Under the pieces are notes generated by a model that was not told the DNA's origin, did not search any database, and was given only the letters and a program-made list of their open reading frames with translations. Of a DNA stretch of 6,593 nt, positions 5,126-6,593 are shown piece by piece. How positions within the stretch are numbered: position 1 is the first letter of the stretch; every line of letters begins with the position of its first letter. The DNA lies in the NCBI GenBank assembly GCA_050732575.1, contig JBOHRF010000293.1:1-6593 (forward strand), read 5' to 3'. Made by a program: the position numbers and the translations under genes. Source of the DNA: JBBDWZ01 sp050732575 (lineage in GTDB: Bacteria > Gemmatimonadota > Gemmatimonadetes > Longimicrobiales > RSA9).

Positions 5126-6593
5126 CTCCCCCGATCAACCCTCCGCCGAGGGTTCGGAGCTGGGCCGCCAGGTCGGCTTTGGCGCGGTCGAGCCGCTCGG
5201 TGGATTCACGCAGCCGTTGTTCGGCTTCGGCGCGGGCCTGGGCAATCCGTGCGTTCATTTCGGATCTGGCCCGTTCGGACAGTGCGTCCACCTGAGCGCG
5301 CACCCTGGCTTCGGCGCGGGCAATTTCCTCGCCTGCCACCCGCTTGATGTTGTCGGCGACAGCGTGGTCCAGGTTCGAGCTCACGGATAGCGAGGGTTGG
5401 CGTATGGTCCCGCCGATCTGGGCGGCGAACTCGATGTTTTCGATGCCCGAGATCACGCGCATGACCAGGGATTCCAGTGTGTTGGCACTGCTGGCTGCGG
5501 CCGCGCGCGCGGAATCGCTGCTCCAGCGTACGCGCGGCGCGTTGATCGTCCAGCGGCCGGAGATGGAGTCGCCGTTCACGTTCAGCGCAAACGTGCTGAT
5601 GCCTGCGCCCGGTTCGGCGCGCAACGGAAGCACGGGCAGGGCAAACGCCGGGAGTTGGAGACCGGACGCGCGTGCGGCAATGGCCTGGCGCATGCGCTGG
5701 CCCGCGTGATCGAGGGATCCGTTGATGGACAGCTGCGCAACAGCGCTGCCGGCCGCGGCGCGCGTGAGCGAAAACTGCAGCGGACGACCCACCAGCGCGG
5801 GATCGGTCGTGACATCGGAGACGCGCAGCGCATAATCACCGCGCGCGGCGCCGGCCGATTCGCCCAGTGCCAGGGTCAACGCGCCCTGGCGCAGGTGAAA
5901 GCGCGGAAAACTCTTTTGCGTTACGAAGCGCACGGTTGTGCCTTCTCGCCGCAGGCGTTCCGGCACTTTTGATGCACGAGGCAGCAGGCCGGGCGGCGCA
6001 TGGTCACGCGCCAGCAGCACCCAGTACATACCGCGCTCGAAGGCATCGATGCTGACCGGGCCGAACAGTGCCGGACCAATGTCGGGCGCATTGAAGCTGG
6101 GCAGTTTCAGCAGGCTTTTAGCAAAGGCAAAGTCGGCCAAACGTGCTTCATTCACGGAGCGCACGCCTGCAACCAGCGAATCGACATCGGCCACCATCGT
6201 TCGGCGCAGCGCATCGATGGCGCGGCGGGTGGAATCAACGCGACTGGCCAGGCGGCGCACATCGCGCACGGCATTGCGCGTGCCGATGATGCCGAGTGTG
6301 CGCGGCGACTTGCCCTTCAGACCTGCCATCAACGCTTCCGCGGAATCGACCGTCTCGCGCAGGCGCAGCCCCTGTACGCGCGCCAGCACGTCCTGGCGCA
6401 GACGATCGGCACGTGTGGTGAGCGCCTGCGCAGCTTGCACGGTGCGCAACTGTGTGGGATCCAGTACCAGCGATTTGATGGTATCGATGGGCGTCAACGA
6501 AAGCAGCGGCACTTTGAACTGCTGACTCCAGCGATTCGCTTCCTGCAGCGCTCGTGGCAGAAAACCGCCGGCCTGGACGCGCCGGGCTGGCAC
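5115..6593 (-). CDS. TIGR03545-like protein (AsmA-like plus coiled coil), 5' end outside window
   Basis: Only the C-terminal 492 residues are present; the frame stays open to the right edge and the true start lies beyond it. The sequence resembles TIGR03545, a conserved family of unknown function. Counting from the edge, residues 45-160 are mostly helical and Arg/Ala-rich. The conserved-looking core runs from ADFAFAKSLLKLPSFNAPDI (153-172) through YWVLLARDHAPPGLLPR (190-206) to VRFVTQKSFPRFHLRQGAL (221-239). Residues 253-405 are beta-rich and AsmA/DUF748-like, ending in GGTIRQPSLSVSSNLDHAVA. Residues 408-482 form a charged Ala/Arg/Glu coiled coil, then a Gly-rich end. Such proteins are probably envelope proteins anchored by an N-terminal membrane segment, which cannot be seen here. 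As I recall, family members are often paired with a TIGR03546 gene, which would lie past 6593. The family call is from recalled similarity, not a search. Confidence 0.7.
   Translation of the reverse strand: MPARRVQAGGFLPRALQEANRWSQQFKVPLLSLTPIDTIKSLVLDPTQLRTVQAAQALTTRADRLRQDVLARVQGLRLRETVDSAEALMAGLKGKSPRTLGIIGTRNAVRDVRRLASRVDSTRRAIDALRRTMVADVDSLVAGVRSVNEARLADFAFAKSLLKLPSFNAPDIGPALFGPVSIDAFERGMYWVLLARDHAPPGLLPRASKVPERLRREGTTVRFVTQKSFPRFHLRQGALTLALGESAGAARGDYALRVSDVTTDPALVGRPLQFSLTRAAAGSAVAQLSINGSLDHAGQRMRQAIAARASGLQLPAFALPVLPLRAEPGAGISTFALNVNGDSISGRWTINAPRVRWSSDSARAAAASSANTLESLVMRVISGIENIEFAAQIGGTIRQPSLSVSSNLDHAVADNIKRVAGEEIARAEARVRAQVDALSERARSEMNARIAQARAEAEQRLRESTERLDRAKADLAAQLRTLGGGLIGGENP

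Noticed and set aside
5397..5972. Plus-strand open frame (191 codons) opposite the TIGR03545-like gene
   Set aside because: Antisense shadow in high-GC sequence, with no domain and no ribosome-binding site I can support.
1..6593. CRISPR array, tRNA, rRNA or tandem repeats
   Set aside because: No regularly spaced repeats, cloverleaf or rRNA-like sequence was seen on either strand.

Overview
The window reads as a high-GC, double-membraned (Gram-negative) bacterial chromosome. The evidence is a TonB-dependent-receptor-type outer membrane barrel with a carboxypeptidase-regulatory-like N-domain, a predicted lipoprotein serine hydrolase, and a protein resembling TIGR03545, a family I recall only from bacteria with outer membranes. 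This mix is typical of Gemmatimonadota or neighbouring high-GC phyla, but no rRNA or marker gene is present, so the phylum is a guess.

Layout. Positions 1 to about 1394 hold an apparently intact IS110-family insertion sequence: a 354-aa DEDD transposase/recombinase on the minus strand (77-1141), a short non-coding downstream end (1-76), and about 250 bp of structured non-coding DNA on its upstream side (1142 to about 1394). From 1401 a plus-strand serine hydrolase of the beta-lactamase/penicillin-binding-protein fold runs to 2471. It converges on a minus-strand outer membrane beta-barrel receptor (2531-5008). Upstream of that, also on the minus strand, is the 3' part of a long AsmA-like/coiled-coil protein (5115-6593) that runs off the right edge.

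How the parts relate. The IS and the hydrolase are divergent, and the hydrolase start codon lies only a few bases beyond the likely IS end, so the insertion probably supplies or disturbs the hydrolase 5' region. The receptor and the TIGR03545-like gene face the same way, but an 88-106 bp gap with a terminator-like hairpin separates them, so they are probably separate transcripts. No biosynthetic or defence operon is visible.

The most interesting part is the non-coding side of the IS110 element. In this family the long non-coding end encodes a bridge RNA that guides recombination. Here the region shows four stem-loops, including a near-continuous 18-bp hairpin (1141-1211) that buries the transposase ribosome-binding site and start codon.
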